Source of the DNA: Owenia fusiformis
Lineage: Eukaryota > Annelida > Polychaeta > Sabellida > Oweniidae
NCBI GenBank assembly: GCA_903813345.2
Contig: CAIIXF020000001.1
Coordinates: 436,001 to 500,000, forward strand
Direction of reading: 5' to 3'
DNA: 64,000 nucleotides
In this document: piece after piece, positions 10,301-19,844 of the stretch
Position numbering within the stretch: position 1 is the first letter of the stretch
How the letters are laid out: every line of letters begins with the position of its first letter
Notes under the pieces: generated by a model
The model's input: the letters and a program-made list of their open reading frames with translations, nothing else
Told to the model about the DNA's origin: nothing
Databases searched by the model: none
Position numbers and translations under genes: made by a program

Positions 10301-11670
10301 GTTTGATTCGTATATCACATCACAAATCTTATGGAGGGAAGTGTATATCACTACATGTACCAATAGTTTGATTCGTATATCACATCACAAATCTTATGGA
10401 GGGAAGTGTATGTCACTACATGTACCAATAGTTTGATTCGTATATCACATCACAAATCTTATGGAGGGAAGTGTATATCACTACATGTACCAATAGTTTG
10501 ATTCGTATATCACATCACAAATCTTATGGAGGGAAGTGTATATCACTACATGTACCAATAGTTTGATTCGTATATCACATAACAAATCTTATGGAGGGAA
10601 GTGTATATCACTACATGTACCAATAGTTTGATTCGTATATCACATCACAAATCTTGATCTAATCTCTTCTAATAAAGAGATTTCGTTATAATTATAAGTG
10701 AATCGAAGTTTGTCGTTTCACAAAAATACTCGTATAAGTATAGAAACGTATATTTCATATGATTCCGTACCAATAATAATTTATTATCGAGATAAGTACT
10801 CGTACACTTATAAACAACAAACAATGGCTCCGTGGATGGATAGAGCTGCGCGACAAGTGATGACAAAGTACACACACATTCACTGGTGATCCACTCGATT
10901 ACGCTGGTTACCGAAACGATTCGTTTTGGTAACAAAATGTCGGAACATCGAAGGTACGATTTTTCTTTTTTCCTTATTTCACACGTTGTAGGCAGAATTC
11001 CCACGACATTTTTAACACAAACGTGTATCAGTATCATATGTTTAAGAAAATGTACATATTTGCGAACAAATAGTTCAGAAGACAATAGAATCGTAGATTT
11101 AATTCCTCACTTAAGTTACATAAACGGTTTTTCGAAAAACAGTTAAGATCTGCACTTTTAACCCAAACCGTTTATGCAACTTACGTGAGGAATTAAGTCG
11201 ACGATTCAGTTGTCTTCTTAGCTATTTTTTCGCAAACATGTACATTTTCTATAACATATGATGCTGATACACGTTTGTGAGAAAAAACGTCGTTGGGATT
11301 CTGCCTACAACGCGTGAAATAGGGAAAAAAGAAAAATCGTACCTTCGACGTTCCGACATGTTGTTACCAAAACGAACCGTTTCGGTAACCAGCGTAATCG
11401 AGCGGATCACCAGTGACCTTAAGCTTATAGACTATGTTATAAACATAAAATACGCTATAAGTGCGGTTGCGTAATCAATATATTGCTTTAAACCATTCAG
11501 TGTCAATGACTGTTGACGGATCAGTGTGAGATTCTGTAAATTATCTAGAAATATAGGGTGGTCCAAAAGTTGACAACGTATGAACCTCTTCTCTGTTGCA
11601 GATAGTGGGAATCGTCGCAGCATGTTGTTTAGCAAGAGCAATCAAACAAAAAGAAAACGACGTCGTATAA
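4331..11670 (+). CDS. Tetraspanin with alternative last exons
   Basis: Four-pass membrane scaffold protein. Constant exons, all phase 0 with GT-AG ends: 4331-4396, 4675-4767, 5242-5367, 5510-5584, 5758-5868, 6203-6433 and 6664-6747 (262 residues). One of three last exons follows (8747, 9108 or 11602), giving about 290, 298 or 284 residues, normal for the family. Helix 1 spans residues 8-37; helix 2 about 62-87, ending in the GCCG signature at 81-84; helix 3 is exon 4 (96-120). The large extracellular loop holds CCG at 160-162, PPSCC ending at 198-199, Cys221 and Cys236, a six-cysteine pattern that identifies the family, plus NxS/T glycosylation sites. Helix 4 starts in exon 7 and is finished by the chosen last exon. 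The start was chosen for MGLGCGSKTAKG, which has the usual N-terminal Cys and positive charges. The subfamily cannot be assigned here. Confidence 0.93.
5925..6202 (+). repeat. 34-bp minisatellite in tetraspanin intron 5
   Basis: About eight imperfect copies of a unit containing TTTGTTTTGAATAATCATTC. The array runs straight into the polypyrimidine tract and AG of exon 6, so the last copy (TTTCTTCATTCCTTTCAG) forms the acceptor itself. Confidence 0.8.
6481..6720 (+). repeat. 120-bp tandem duplication of the exon 7 acceptor
   Basis: 6481-6600 and 6601-6720 are near-identical. Each carries the polypyrimidine tract, AG and first 57 coding bases of exon 7. Use of the first AG (exon start 6544) gives the right peptide start but meets a TGA at 6637-6639. 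Only the second AG (exon start 6664) leads into the helix-coding sequence and a donor, so the first copy is a decoy or nonsense acceptor. Confidence 0.85.
6708..7686 (+). repeat. 54-bp array of helix-4 coding segment plus splice donor
   Basis: About 18 copies of a 54-bp unit made of the end of exon 7 (encoding IIIGIGIGIGVVE) and the first bases of its intron. Each copy ends in GTGGAG or ATGGAG followed by GTAAGT; one, at 6910, has GTTAGT. Donors recur every 54 bases from 6748 to 7666. A last copy stands beyond an inserted element, with its donor at 8583. The unit is 18 codons, so read-through stays in frame from 6664 to a stop at 7744-7746, adding 18-residue hydrophobic repeats. The opposite strand is also open, a by-product of the period. 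Confidence 0.92.
7687..8546. mobile_element. Inverted-repeat element inside the last 54-bp repeat
   Basis: The left end AGAGAGATTTCGCAC, continuing through GAAAGTACAACTTATA, is matched inverted at the right end. Repeat sequence resumes immediately at 8551, so the element split one 54-bp unit. It has no coding frame. Related sequence is seen near 54090-54125 and more distantly at 10674. The target duplication cannot be fixed (2-3 bases). Confidence 0.75.
7750..7974. mobile_element. Small mariner-like MITE nested in the element
   Basis: Ends TACAAGGTGTTTCATAA and TTATGAAACACCCTGTA are inverted and TA-flanked, about 225 bp apart, with no coding frame between them. The ends resemble those of Tc1/mariner elements. 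Confidence 0.6.
8747..8833 (+). CDS. Tetraspanin alternative last exon A
   Basis: Acceptor CTTGCTTGCAG ends at 8746. The phase-0 frame encodes 28 residues: ISVVFAACYLSKAI finishes helix 4, with a juxtamembrane Cys suited to palmitoylation, and a short tail ends in KVTNF before TGA. It is the most proximal of three interchangeable exons. Nothing between 8834 and 9100 is a clear polyadenylation signal, so use as a true last exon is unproven. Confidence 0.6.
   Translation: MSVVFAACYLSKAIHNSAEFEVTKVTNF
9108..9218 (+). CDS. Tetraspanin alternative last exon B
   Basis: A pyrimidine-rich acceptor (TTTACCCTCATTCTAG) ends at 9107. The phase-0 frame encodes FVGVISALCLAHAI, the end of helix 4, then a highly charged tail of about 20 residues ending ADRRARRR and TAA. 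The strong acceptor, the helix residues and the Cys make this a convincing tetraspanin C-terminus. The Arg-rich tail differs sharply from exons A and C. Confidence 0.75.
   Translation, partial: FVGVISALCLAHAIKKDKDEDSVTDLRKADRRARRR
9762..9955. mobile_element. Short foldback element in the tetraspanin intron
   Basis: The left end (CTTCTATAAGTTTGGCAGTC) and right end (TTGCCAAACTTATGGAGGGA) form inverted repeats of about 35-40 bp around a 120-bp centre. The termini resemble those of the foldback family at 623-1450. The 65-bp satellite begins within its right end. Confidence 0.65.
9937..10656 (+). repeat. 65-bp tandem array (11 copies)
   Basis: Unit starts at 9941, 10006, 10071 and so on every 65 bases. 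Copies are nearly identical, differing at a few sites (GTATGTCA/GTATATCA, TACCAATAG/TACAAATAG). Each unit opens with the terminal sequence of the foldback element immediately upstream. Confidence 0.93.
10880..11416. repeat. Long inverted repeat with a 34-base loop
   Basis: TCACTGGTGAT at 10880 pairs with its complement ending at 11416. The arms of about 250 bp continue to TAAACGGTTT (11121) and AAACCGTTTA (ending 11174), with roughly 90% similarity. The arms match no other part of the window. Transcribed as tetraspanin intron it would form a long RNA hairpin. Confidence 0.85.
11602..11670 (+). CDS. Tetraspanin alternative last exon C
   Basis: Acceptor CTCTTCTCTGTTGCAG ends at 11601. The phase-0 frame encodes IVGIVAACCLARAI, then KQKENDVV and TAA. 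The Cys-Cys-Leu-Ala-Arg-Ala-Ile end is typical of tetraspanins. It is the only one of the three followed by a good AATAAA (11876), so it is probably the default last exon. Confidence 0.82.
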   Translation: MVGIVAACCLARAIKQKENDVV

Positions 11671-11875
11671 ATCATTACGAATCGACATATTAGAAACACC
11701 ACACAATTATTGGAAGATTTCTGGAGAGGACTAAAAGACAGGACTAAAAGGCATGAGAGTGACGTTATTATACAGTTAGCAAGTGTAACGCAGGCCTTGA
11801 GTTTATTGATTTTCTCCCTATATCATGACATGTATAATGTGAATAGTATCACGAACTACTTTTATTGGTGCCAAG

Positions 11876-11881
11876 AATAAA
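11876..11881 (+). terminator. Polyadenylation signal for tetraspanin exon C
   Basis: AATAAA lies 206 bases after the stop at 11670, a normal 3' UTR length. Confidence 0.6.
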
Positions 11882-11993
11882 GAACGTTAATTACTAATTT
11901 ACGTAACTAAAGAAGTCAAGAACAAAGTACTAATGTAAACAAGAACCATTCAAGAACTAAGTACTATTATATATTGATACCGGTACTAATGTA

Positions 11994-13570
11994 CCAGGTC
12001 GTTTAATAAGTTCACGGAAATGCTCTCGTGTAAAAGATTTTTGATATTTTCTCATGAAAGGATTGGTATTGATATGATGAACTTTTTGAACACGCGTTTC
12101 TCTTAAACCAGTCACAGTCATAAAAAAATTCTGAAAATTTTACACATCGTCAATTTAATGGTCATATTTTGAATGGCAACAATATAATTTGAAAAAAATG
12201 TATATACTTTCCTCTATATTGTTTTAGACATTATACACCTCTTTTTCATGTTCTGAATGAAATGAAACATCTATCCGAGGCTCATTGGAACAAAACGATA
12301 TAAATACAACGTGTTTAGGTCTCTCAATATTGTAATTTTTTGAATACTTTTTGTTAAATCAACCAAAATTTCCTTTTTATAACTATAATAATAATATTGA
12401 GAGGTCTAAAAAATGTTGTATATGGTATTTTGTTCCAACAAATAAAGACATTTTATTTCATTCGCAAGAATTGGTAGAATAGAACAATAAACAATTGCAC
12501 TAAAAACAGTTAACAAAAGCAGTTATATAAAATAATATAAATAATTTTCGCATTAAATTGTTGTCAATCAGTCAACATTACATAAAGGACCGGTTTTTAC
12601 AGAATGTTTTCAATAATTGGTTTAAGAGAAAAACATTGCTGAATTCAGTTCACCATATCGATACCTATCCTATTCACATAATGTATAAACAATTTTTCAT
12701 TGATACTTAAAATTTGATTGGTCAAAAATAAAGGCCGTTGTCTTTCTAAATTACTCAAATTCAGATTCCGTTGTCATTGACGATATCGAAGACACTATAT
12801 TTTGGCGAATCACGACCCTCATATGATACATTATCACAAGAACTTAATGCATGCACAGAATTAGCGACGATAAAATCCCATGAAATGAGGACCAAGTGAA
12901 TAAACATTTGAAGCGACGGTTATGTCCGCCATTTGTGACAACGGTATCTGACTTTACCGTAGTCAGGGTATTCCGGTGTGATTCGGCCAAACTCTTTCTT
13001 TATGAACGGTCACATTGCTAATGTTGTACGGAAACCATTGCGCATAAGTAGCAAAATAGATGGCAACGCTGCCCCAAGTTTTTTTTAAATAGGATGAAGC
13101 ATCAACTAAGATGTGCACTTTTTAGAACAATGTAACAACTTTCAGTCCAGATCACGGCTATTCAAACAAGTTTTCCAGATGGCTTCAGAGTACAGTAACG
13201 ACAACGGGTTGAATGTGAGCGACTGTGATTTAAACATGAGTGAGAATATTTCGAACATCTTATAGGACAATATTTGTGACTTATATTTTAAGTTATTATA
13301 CCATGTACACGTAGAAAGCGGAGAAGAGGAAATGCATGTGATACATTCATAAATTTCCTACTATTTCTGTTGTATTCTAATGAATAATATGACGTAAAAA
13401 ATGCCCGCCTCCCTAAAAGTCAAGTTACCATAGTAAGCATTATTCTTGACCAATAAAATAAGAGATACTAATATTCAATGAATCAATTACAAAATATTTT
13501 TTACACATGTGAAAATTTCATGAGAAAATATCAAAAATCTTTCCGTAAATTTGTTGAACGACCTGGTATA
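11994..13570. mobile_element. Decayed mariner-like element with TA-flanked ends
   Basis: TA then CCAGGTCGTTTAATAAG at the left, and the inverted CCAGGTCGTTCAACAAA followed by TA at the right. The inner part AGATTTTTGATATTTTCTCA is shared by both ends. The form fits Tc1/mariner. No transposase frame survives. A smaller MITE sits inside. A similar single end occurs at 51094. Confidence 0.65.
12064..12665. mobile_element. MITE family F1, copy 1
   Basis: Ends read GGTATTGATATGATGAACTT and the inverted form of GGTATCGATATGGTGAACTG, extending about 70 bp through TTTCTCTTAAACCA. Two more copies lie at 22632-22862 and 23702-24436. The centre is AT-rich without a coding frame. Confidence 0.75.
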
Positions 13571-14437
13571 TGCTATAGCTATGTTAAGAAAGAGACATAC
13601 TCATATGAAAATGTAAATAATTAATTAATTCCAGCGTATGCAAATCATTATTTTTGTACATTATATTTATGTGTACTCTGAAACATTTCATTGTAATATA
13701 ACATTCAATATGCAATCTAGATTTTTCTGCTGTTTATTAAAGTTTGTTTTATATAAAAGCACCAAGGAAATGAATTATTTTTTCGATTTAGCGAAATATG
13801 CATGTACAGGCGCACAATCATCAAACAGCACTGTCCGATAAAAACTGCTGTATATTTCACTACACGATCAAGTAAACAATCGACAGATTGTAGCAAAACG
13901 AAGGCTCTATATTGTAAGTCCATCAACTAGCTTATTCTTGGTAGTATATTCAGCCAGTAGAATGTGTTTCACCTGATGTGGAATCATTGTTTTTAACCAA
14001 TTTTAATGATACAGGTGTAGGAATCAATATCTGTGATTTTTTAAGTGATTTTTATCATTTTGTCATTAGATTTTATATAACAATCGAATGTACAAAAAGG
14101 AATCATTCGACCGTCGCGCAGCTTATTTTGCTAACCCCTTGGTTAACAAGATTCAATTTATTTCAGAATTCATCCCTTTAAAGGCTAAGATTATCAATGA
14201 TCTCTATAGATATAGGTTTTTAATATCTTTTAATCGTGGAAAATTTCAAACAATTTCACACATGATTGCAATTGTTTATTGGGATTTAATATACGAAGAC
14301 AGAGGTACCGATATGCTGCGGCAATATTAGAAATAAGCTGTTTGTCTTTCGTGTAATTGTGTTTATCTTCAAATGGGTCAAATATTATATGAACGAAGCC
14401 AAGGATATTATCTTTAACATTCATTAGAGCTTTCGAA
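13571..14437. other. AT-rich spacer, nothing recognised
   Basis: Only short frames with no family resemblance and no repeats were seen here. Confidence 0.4.
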
Positions 14438-14439
14438 TC

Positions 14440-14946
14440 ACATGTGGTATATGGGGCAGGGGCGGATCTGGGAACCAACAAGGGGTTGGGGCCCAAATTT
14501 CAGGTCTTCAAAAAAGGGGCCAAATTTTGAAATTTTGAGGCCCATTTTCTTCCAAATTAGGCCTAAGATTAAAAATAAGGTCAAGGCAATTCTTTCTCGA
14601 AATTTGCAATATCTGGTGGAGAAACGATTAACACTCTGCTCCTGAGATAGCTCCAAAAGAAAAAGTCACAACGATTCAGGTCAGAAGGACTTCCATTAGC
14701 ACTTAGCCCTTGTATTGCACTGACTTGCAATATCTGAAACTTGGTCATGAGCCGACTTTGACCCACTTTGCAAATGGAAGGATTTCTGATCCAACCATGA
14801 CCACAGTACATCTGAATGAATGACATATCATTGCAAAGATGAGGGGTGTGGCTTTATGGTACATTGATTGAATGAAATCGATGTAGTCATCACTGTTTTG
14901 TGATTTTACAAGATAACTGCTTGTTGCGTTTTTTTGACACGCCCTG
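14440..14946 (-). pseudogene. Transposase remnant, mariner-like
   Basis: On the - strand an 81-codon frame (14826-14581) contains a segment like the end of a Tc1/mariner (IS630-type) transposase core: GSPSDLNRCDFFFWSYLRSR, where the family usually has SPDLTP-DFFLWGYLK. The rest of the catalytic domain is missing. The right boundary is a terminal repeat, TTTTTTTGACACGCCCTG ending at 14946 and followed by TA. The same end forms the short palindrome at 19349-19424. The left end merges with GGGCGGATCTGG-type repeat sequence near 14459. Confidence 0.6.
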
Positions 14947-15158
14947 TATATAAAAACGGCGCTAATATACCTATTTTATCATTGTCATTTTGTACAAGGA
15001 TACTCACGTTCAAATACGACTCATAATAATTATACAGGGTAAGCCAAAAACGTAACACAAACAAATATATGATATTTATCAACTTTTTACAACCACTTCA
15101 TACCTTTTTTTGGTACACATAACACAATAATTCAAAGCAATCTATTAAAGGTTAGAAC

Positions 15159-15164
15159 TTTATT
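15159..15164 (-). terminator. Polyadenylation signal after the second VWA exon
   Basis: AATAAA on the - strand, 34 bases past the stop at 15198. That would make a very short 3' UTR but is otherwise canonical. Confidence 0.4.
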
Positions 15165-15197
15165 TTTCATCCCATTTTCTCATATTTAAGAATTGAT

Positions 15198-17400
15198 TTA
15201 CGGACTTGTTTCAGTACATGGTTGTAACATCTGCTGAAAACTTTTGGCAAAAAATTTATCTCGAAGTTCTTCTCTGGATGGAGTGAAGAGATGTTCGTCA
15301 AGGGGGGTGCTCGCATATGTTTCAAGTTCCACCATGTTAATAGCCCCATTTCTAATCTCATTCTCCAATCCGATTATAAAGATGTCAACGTCCCTCTTAT
15401 TTTTCAGATGGTTTGCAATTCGAGTAGCTACACTTGCCCTGGCCGCCCTCCTTGTGAAACCATCAGTAAACACGACGAGGGCATTTTTGAATCGTTTCCT
15501 ATCTCCATTTGCCTTCCTAAAGTATGTTTCATTCACAGCTTTGAACATACGATCGGTGCGTGATTTTCGGTCTCTTGGTTCTTCGAAAAAGGTATTAATA
15601 GTTGTCTTGATAGCTTCGTTGTCATAGTGATCATTCAAATAGAAACCATGCAAGGCATGTTTGTTGTACATGAGCATGCCGACTTGAGAGTCCTCTTTAG
15701 ATATCGCCAACTCATCAATTAGATTATTCAAGAATTGGCGGACAGCATCTTGGTCTTCAAGAGAGACACTGAAACTTGTGTCACACGCGAATACGATATC
15801 TCTACCAATGGATACACAATCTAAAAAACAAATATAAGTTATCCTACACCCGGAACAAAAGATGAATTATTCATCTAGTTCGATATACTACTTCAATATA
15901 CATATTTCATAAGGGTCGCTAGTCATTCAATATTTATTAATAGCATTCAAGATTACCGCGTGCACCACCATCACCGCCACCTGGTAGGTCTGGTAAACCG
16001 CCATCTGGTAGACCGCCATCAGGTAGACCGCCATCAGGTAGACCGCCATCTGGTAGACCGCCATCTGGAATAGCTGGAACAACCGTCCCATCAAGCTCAT
16101 TTGTAGTACTAGTTGTAGTTTGTTCTTCGACTCTAACCGTAGTCATATCACTTATATAAGAGGACGTTTCTATTGTCGACTCAGTTGTGCCAGATGAGGC
16201 TTCGGTGGCCTCATTTGTGCCAGATGAGGCTTCGGTGGCCTCAGTTGTGCCAGATGAAGCTTCGGTGGCCTCATTTGTGCCAGATGAGGCTTCGGTGGCC
16301 TCAGTTGTGCCAGATGAGGTTTCGGTGGCATCATTTGTGCCAGATGAAGTTTCAGTAGTCGTCTCGGTTGAGGGTGATTCTGTAGACGTCGAAGTTACGC
16401 CAGCAGGAACAACAGCATTATCAATTTCTAAAATAATCGCAATCACTGCATAATCACCATTGCTTGCAATTCATTTGAAAAATGATGATGTATTATACAT
16501 AATTATACATTACAGGGTGGTCTAATATACAATAAATGACCCAAGAGGACAATACTATTTGGTTATGATGAGCACAAAGTATCAGACAATACGTCGTAAC
16601 AGAAACATAAGACGTAAAGAAAAAATGCTGGTTTGGATTTCAGATGTCATTGTTGCCCCTTGGTTTGATTATCTACTAGGTTGTAGTCCGCGGTTGTGCG
16701 TTTGGTTCCTACAAAAACAAACATATCGGGGTTTAATTTTAGATATTGGTTATAAAGATTGTTTTGATGTTCATGTAGGTATAGACATTTGAGGGCAGAC
16801 AGTTCAACATATTTTTCAAGTATTAAGATCATATCACGCTCACCTCATTTATTTCAAAACGGTTAGATGCCATTTTGACTATTGGCTAATCAGTTTCACA
16901 GCGTACGCGCATTTCCTCAATATTCGTCGCCAAAAGTCCGATGCCATTCACTGCTACTCGTGCACTCGACCTTGAGTATATTATCATCATTTACTACACA
17001 TGGAAACTGAGGTCAGCTATAGTATGCTATAATCTCGGCATTTTATCCAATATTGTTCCGTTTTAATATCTTGTACAAGCTTTACTGTGCTTGGTGTTCT
17101 ATACTAAGACTATTGAGTTAGATGATTTGAGTTGCCGAAATGCAATGCAGTTTTTACAGTGTGGGTGACATATTTCATAAAAGTTGAATATCATCAATTC
17201 ACGGTTTAATGTTAAGAAAAAATGATAATAATCATAATACGGAATTTTTAGTATTGCTAAAGTCCAAGGTTCAATAAAACAGCCAATGAAGACCTACCTT
17301 GGAATGCAAAATGTTCATATTGTAAGCTCATTGTTTCAGCCATCCAATCTTTATCTGCCACTTTATGTCTTTGGGAGTTTAATAACGTTATATATGACTC
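15198..17400 (-). CDS. Second VWA cassette (paralogue or alternative 3' end)
   Basis: Three - strand exons in consistent phase 1: from about 17400 (start uncertain) to 17298, 16427-15957, and 15820-15198. The last encodes a VWA domain bracketed by Cys, with DTSFS as the metal-site DxSxS, a Thr in KSRTDRM and the Asp of VVFTDG, so the site is complete. The middle exon is a mucin-like linker: about eight TEASSGT-type decapeptides, then five PDGGL repeats. The first exon ends VADKDWMAET...HFAFQ, similar to MADKSFTRRTV...ALNAI in the upstream VWA gene. Its 5' half appears damaged: where the other gene has TTTAG before CAATATG, this one has TTGAC, and the homologous frame shifts near 17415. No signal-peptide exon was found nearby. 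Confidence 0.65.
16428..17297. other. Intron of the second VWA cassette
   Basis: About 870 bases between the linker exon and the preceding exon. Only short frames; no repeat or coding homology recognised. Confidence 0.4.
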
Positions 17401-18784
17401 TTTGCTTATCCCAAGCGATCTCTTGTCAGGATTTGGAATCATATATCAGTGACACGATCAGAGGATTGACAGGTAGACAATGATACAATAGCATATTGTC
17501 AATATGTAATGGCGTGTTAATCCAAGGGACATGCAAAAAATTTGTAATCACGAAATTGACTGACACTTCAGATACTATTTTTTAATAACAAAAAAAAACA
17601 TTTTTGTTTTTATTTTGAGTCTGCACACGATGAAATATGTCAATAGTTTTCATTGAATCTTACTTTATTCTATTATTTGACGGATTAGATGTTTGAATTT
17701 ATGTATAATTATCATGCCTGATTGTTTATAATTTTTACTCATCATAGAAACACGTACAATGTTTAAGTACCATGCCAAACAAGTCATAGCAACAATTACA
17801 ATGTTTTTAGCACCACCCCAAATAAATCAAGATTGAATTTTTTAATTTTAAAAAATTCATTCTCCATTAAACAGGATTCTCAATTCTCAAGGAAGGTTCT
17901 TTGATTTTATTCTTAGCTTAACCTAACCCATTTTATTCTGATTTACTTTTCACTATTAAGTGTAGGGAACCAGTTAGCACATTTGTATGTATAACTCACT
18001 CAGTTAATCAAATTAATTTGATCTATGTTCATTTCAAAACGCAAGCCTGAAATTAAAATTAAAAATTAAAATGTTTTAATACCTCCCCAAACAAATCAAA
18101 GCAATGTTTTTAGCACCACCACAAATGCATTATTTCAAAAATAGCCAGAGGACTTTTACAAACTGTCGAAGTTATCAATAAACAGTTTGAGCCAAAATAG
18201 GAAATACCTCAAGTTAACGATAAATATCATATGCTGTATGTTGAATCATGCCATGTGTTATATATAATTTTAAAGATTAAATACTTCCTAGCAATAAAGG
18301 ATTTAAGCCCTGGACTCAGTGCATTGTTTGTCCGCAAACCTTTGCATGACCGCGATGATGGCAGGGATGTCATGAGCGACCAAAAAAGTATTTTATGTGG
18401 ATTTCAAAATTGAGGAAAATTGAGGGAAATTTGAACTTTGGCAACTACATTTATATGATGATACATTTTTGAACTAACTATCAATTGTGTATTATTCTTA
18501 AATAAGTCTCTAATGATTCAGTCAAGCATATTGAGTGCAGCTGAGAAAAGCTGGGAAATTCGGGGATTTTAATTTTTTGTTTTATTTTTGGTCGTCATGA
18601 CACTTCTGGTGTCTATATAAGCCTCTAACTCCACAGGAAAACAAAGATGTTTCAATTGGATGGAGCGATATTGTAATAAAATGATTTATGTTTAAAATAA
18701 TATATAATACATGGCATGGTTTTATGAGTCATGTATCTTTAAACGTGGGTATTTTTTGGCCCGATATATGTGTACATGTATATC
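17401..18784. other. AT-rich spacer between the VWA cassettes
   Basis: I looked on the - strand for counterparts of the exons that precede the VWA linker in the neighbouring gene and found none. Short A/T runs and a repeated ATGTTTTTAGCACCACC (about 17800 and 18105) are present. Confidence 0.4.
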
Positions 18785-19344
18785 GGGTGTCTCAAAAATG
18801 TATCCAGAAGTATATCAACAGCACAGATAAACCAATCAATATTTTCAGACATATTTTGCATGGTCATATAGTCAAAACATGAAAGTTTTCTCCCCAATAT
18901 ACCATTTTTATTTCAGTCGTGCATTTTTTATGCTTTAACCCTTTACCTTTTATACCACATAATCAATATAACCTCATATTCACTATTCACCAGATTTGAA
19001 GGCCCATAGCTTTTTTCTCTGTGGCTATTTGAAGGACCCTTTTTATGCTAAACCCAAGCTAAGAGACCTAGAACAATTTAAGACCAGCATCCGAACAGAA
19101 ATCAAATCATTCACCAGAAATATCAAATGTGATGAACAATGTAATAGTAAGGATGCAGACTGTCATCGAAATATGAAGTCACATTGATTATGTGGTGTAA
19201 AAAGTAAAGGGTTACAGTATCACAAAGGCAAAACTGAATTAAAAACTATGAACAGAGGAAAAACGTACATATTTTGACTACAAGACCATGCAAAACATTT
19301 TTCTATGCTGTTGATAGATTTTTGAGTACATTTTTGAGACACCC
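18785..19344 (+). mobile_element. Mariner-like element with transposase fragment
   Basis: Terminal inverted repeats GGGTGTCTCAAAAATGTA at both ends, extending through a shared ATCAACAGCA. Inside, + strand 18999-19184 encodes FFLCGYLKDPFYAKPKLRDL, the classic stretch after the last catalytic acid region of Tc1/mariner-type transposases, and continues with a helical EQFKTSIRTEI segment. The N-terminal two thirds are gone, so it is non-autonomous. Confidence 0.75.
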
Positions 19345-19348
19345 TATA

Positions 19349-19424
19349 CAGGGCGTGTCAAAAAACGCAATAAGTAGTTATCTCGTAAAATCACAAAACT
19401 AGTGCGTTTTTTTGATACGCCCCG
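19349..19424. mobile_element. 76-bp palindromic mini-element, TA-flanked
   Basis: CAGGGCGTGTCAAAAAACGC and its inverted partner GCGTTTTTTTGATACGCCCC with little between, flanked by TA on both sides. The ends match the terminal repeat at 14930-14946, so it is a minimal derivative of that mariner-like family, inserted beside another element. Confidence 0.75.
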
Positions 19425-19549
19425 TATACCTACATATTCATGAAAATCATGAACAATATCTGACTTAGTAATGGAGGGGATGTTGTATTTTTAAATAATT
19501 AATCTGAAATTTAGTCACTTTTGTTCGCTACGCCTTATAATATCTTTAA

Positions 19550-19555
19550 TTTATT
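19550..19555 (-). terminator. Candidate polyadenylation signal of the VWA gene
   Basis: AATAAA on the - strand about 290 bases beyond the stop at 19845. Confidence 0.4.
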
Positions 19556-19844
19556 TAAAAATCCATATTAGTCAGTAAATCAATGTTAATGTGTTTGTAA
19601 TGTATATTGAAACAGATTTCGATTCTCTTCCTTTTGTAATTTTACAAATTTACATTAAAATGGTTGTATACAAACGCCAAATATTCACTTGCTTTTATTC
19701 ACCAACACTATTACATGCTATATGGTGTAGTCAAATGAATAGGAATATAGTCAAAGCTGCAACAACATTAAGCGTATCGCCTGTATCTTACAAATGCTAA
19801 ATTTAAAGTCCTCCTTTGAATTCGTTATTCAACTGTTGTTGTGT

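Noticed and set aside
13182-13265. Short frame starting MASEYSNDNG
   Set aside because: Only 28 codons, no donor near its end, no family resemblance, and it lies inside a decayed mariner-like element.
15244-15627. + strand 127-codon frame
   Set aside because: Exact antisense shadow of the VWA exon, whose metal-site motifs are on the - strand.
16187-16453. + strand repeat frame of PDEASVASFV units
   Set aside because: Antisense to the mucin-like linker exon; openness follows from its 30-bp repeats.
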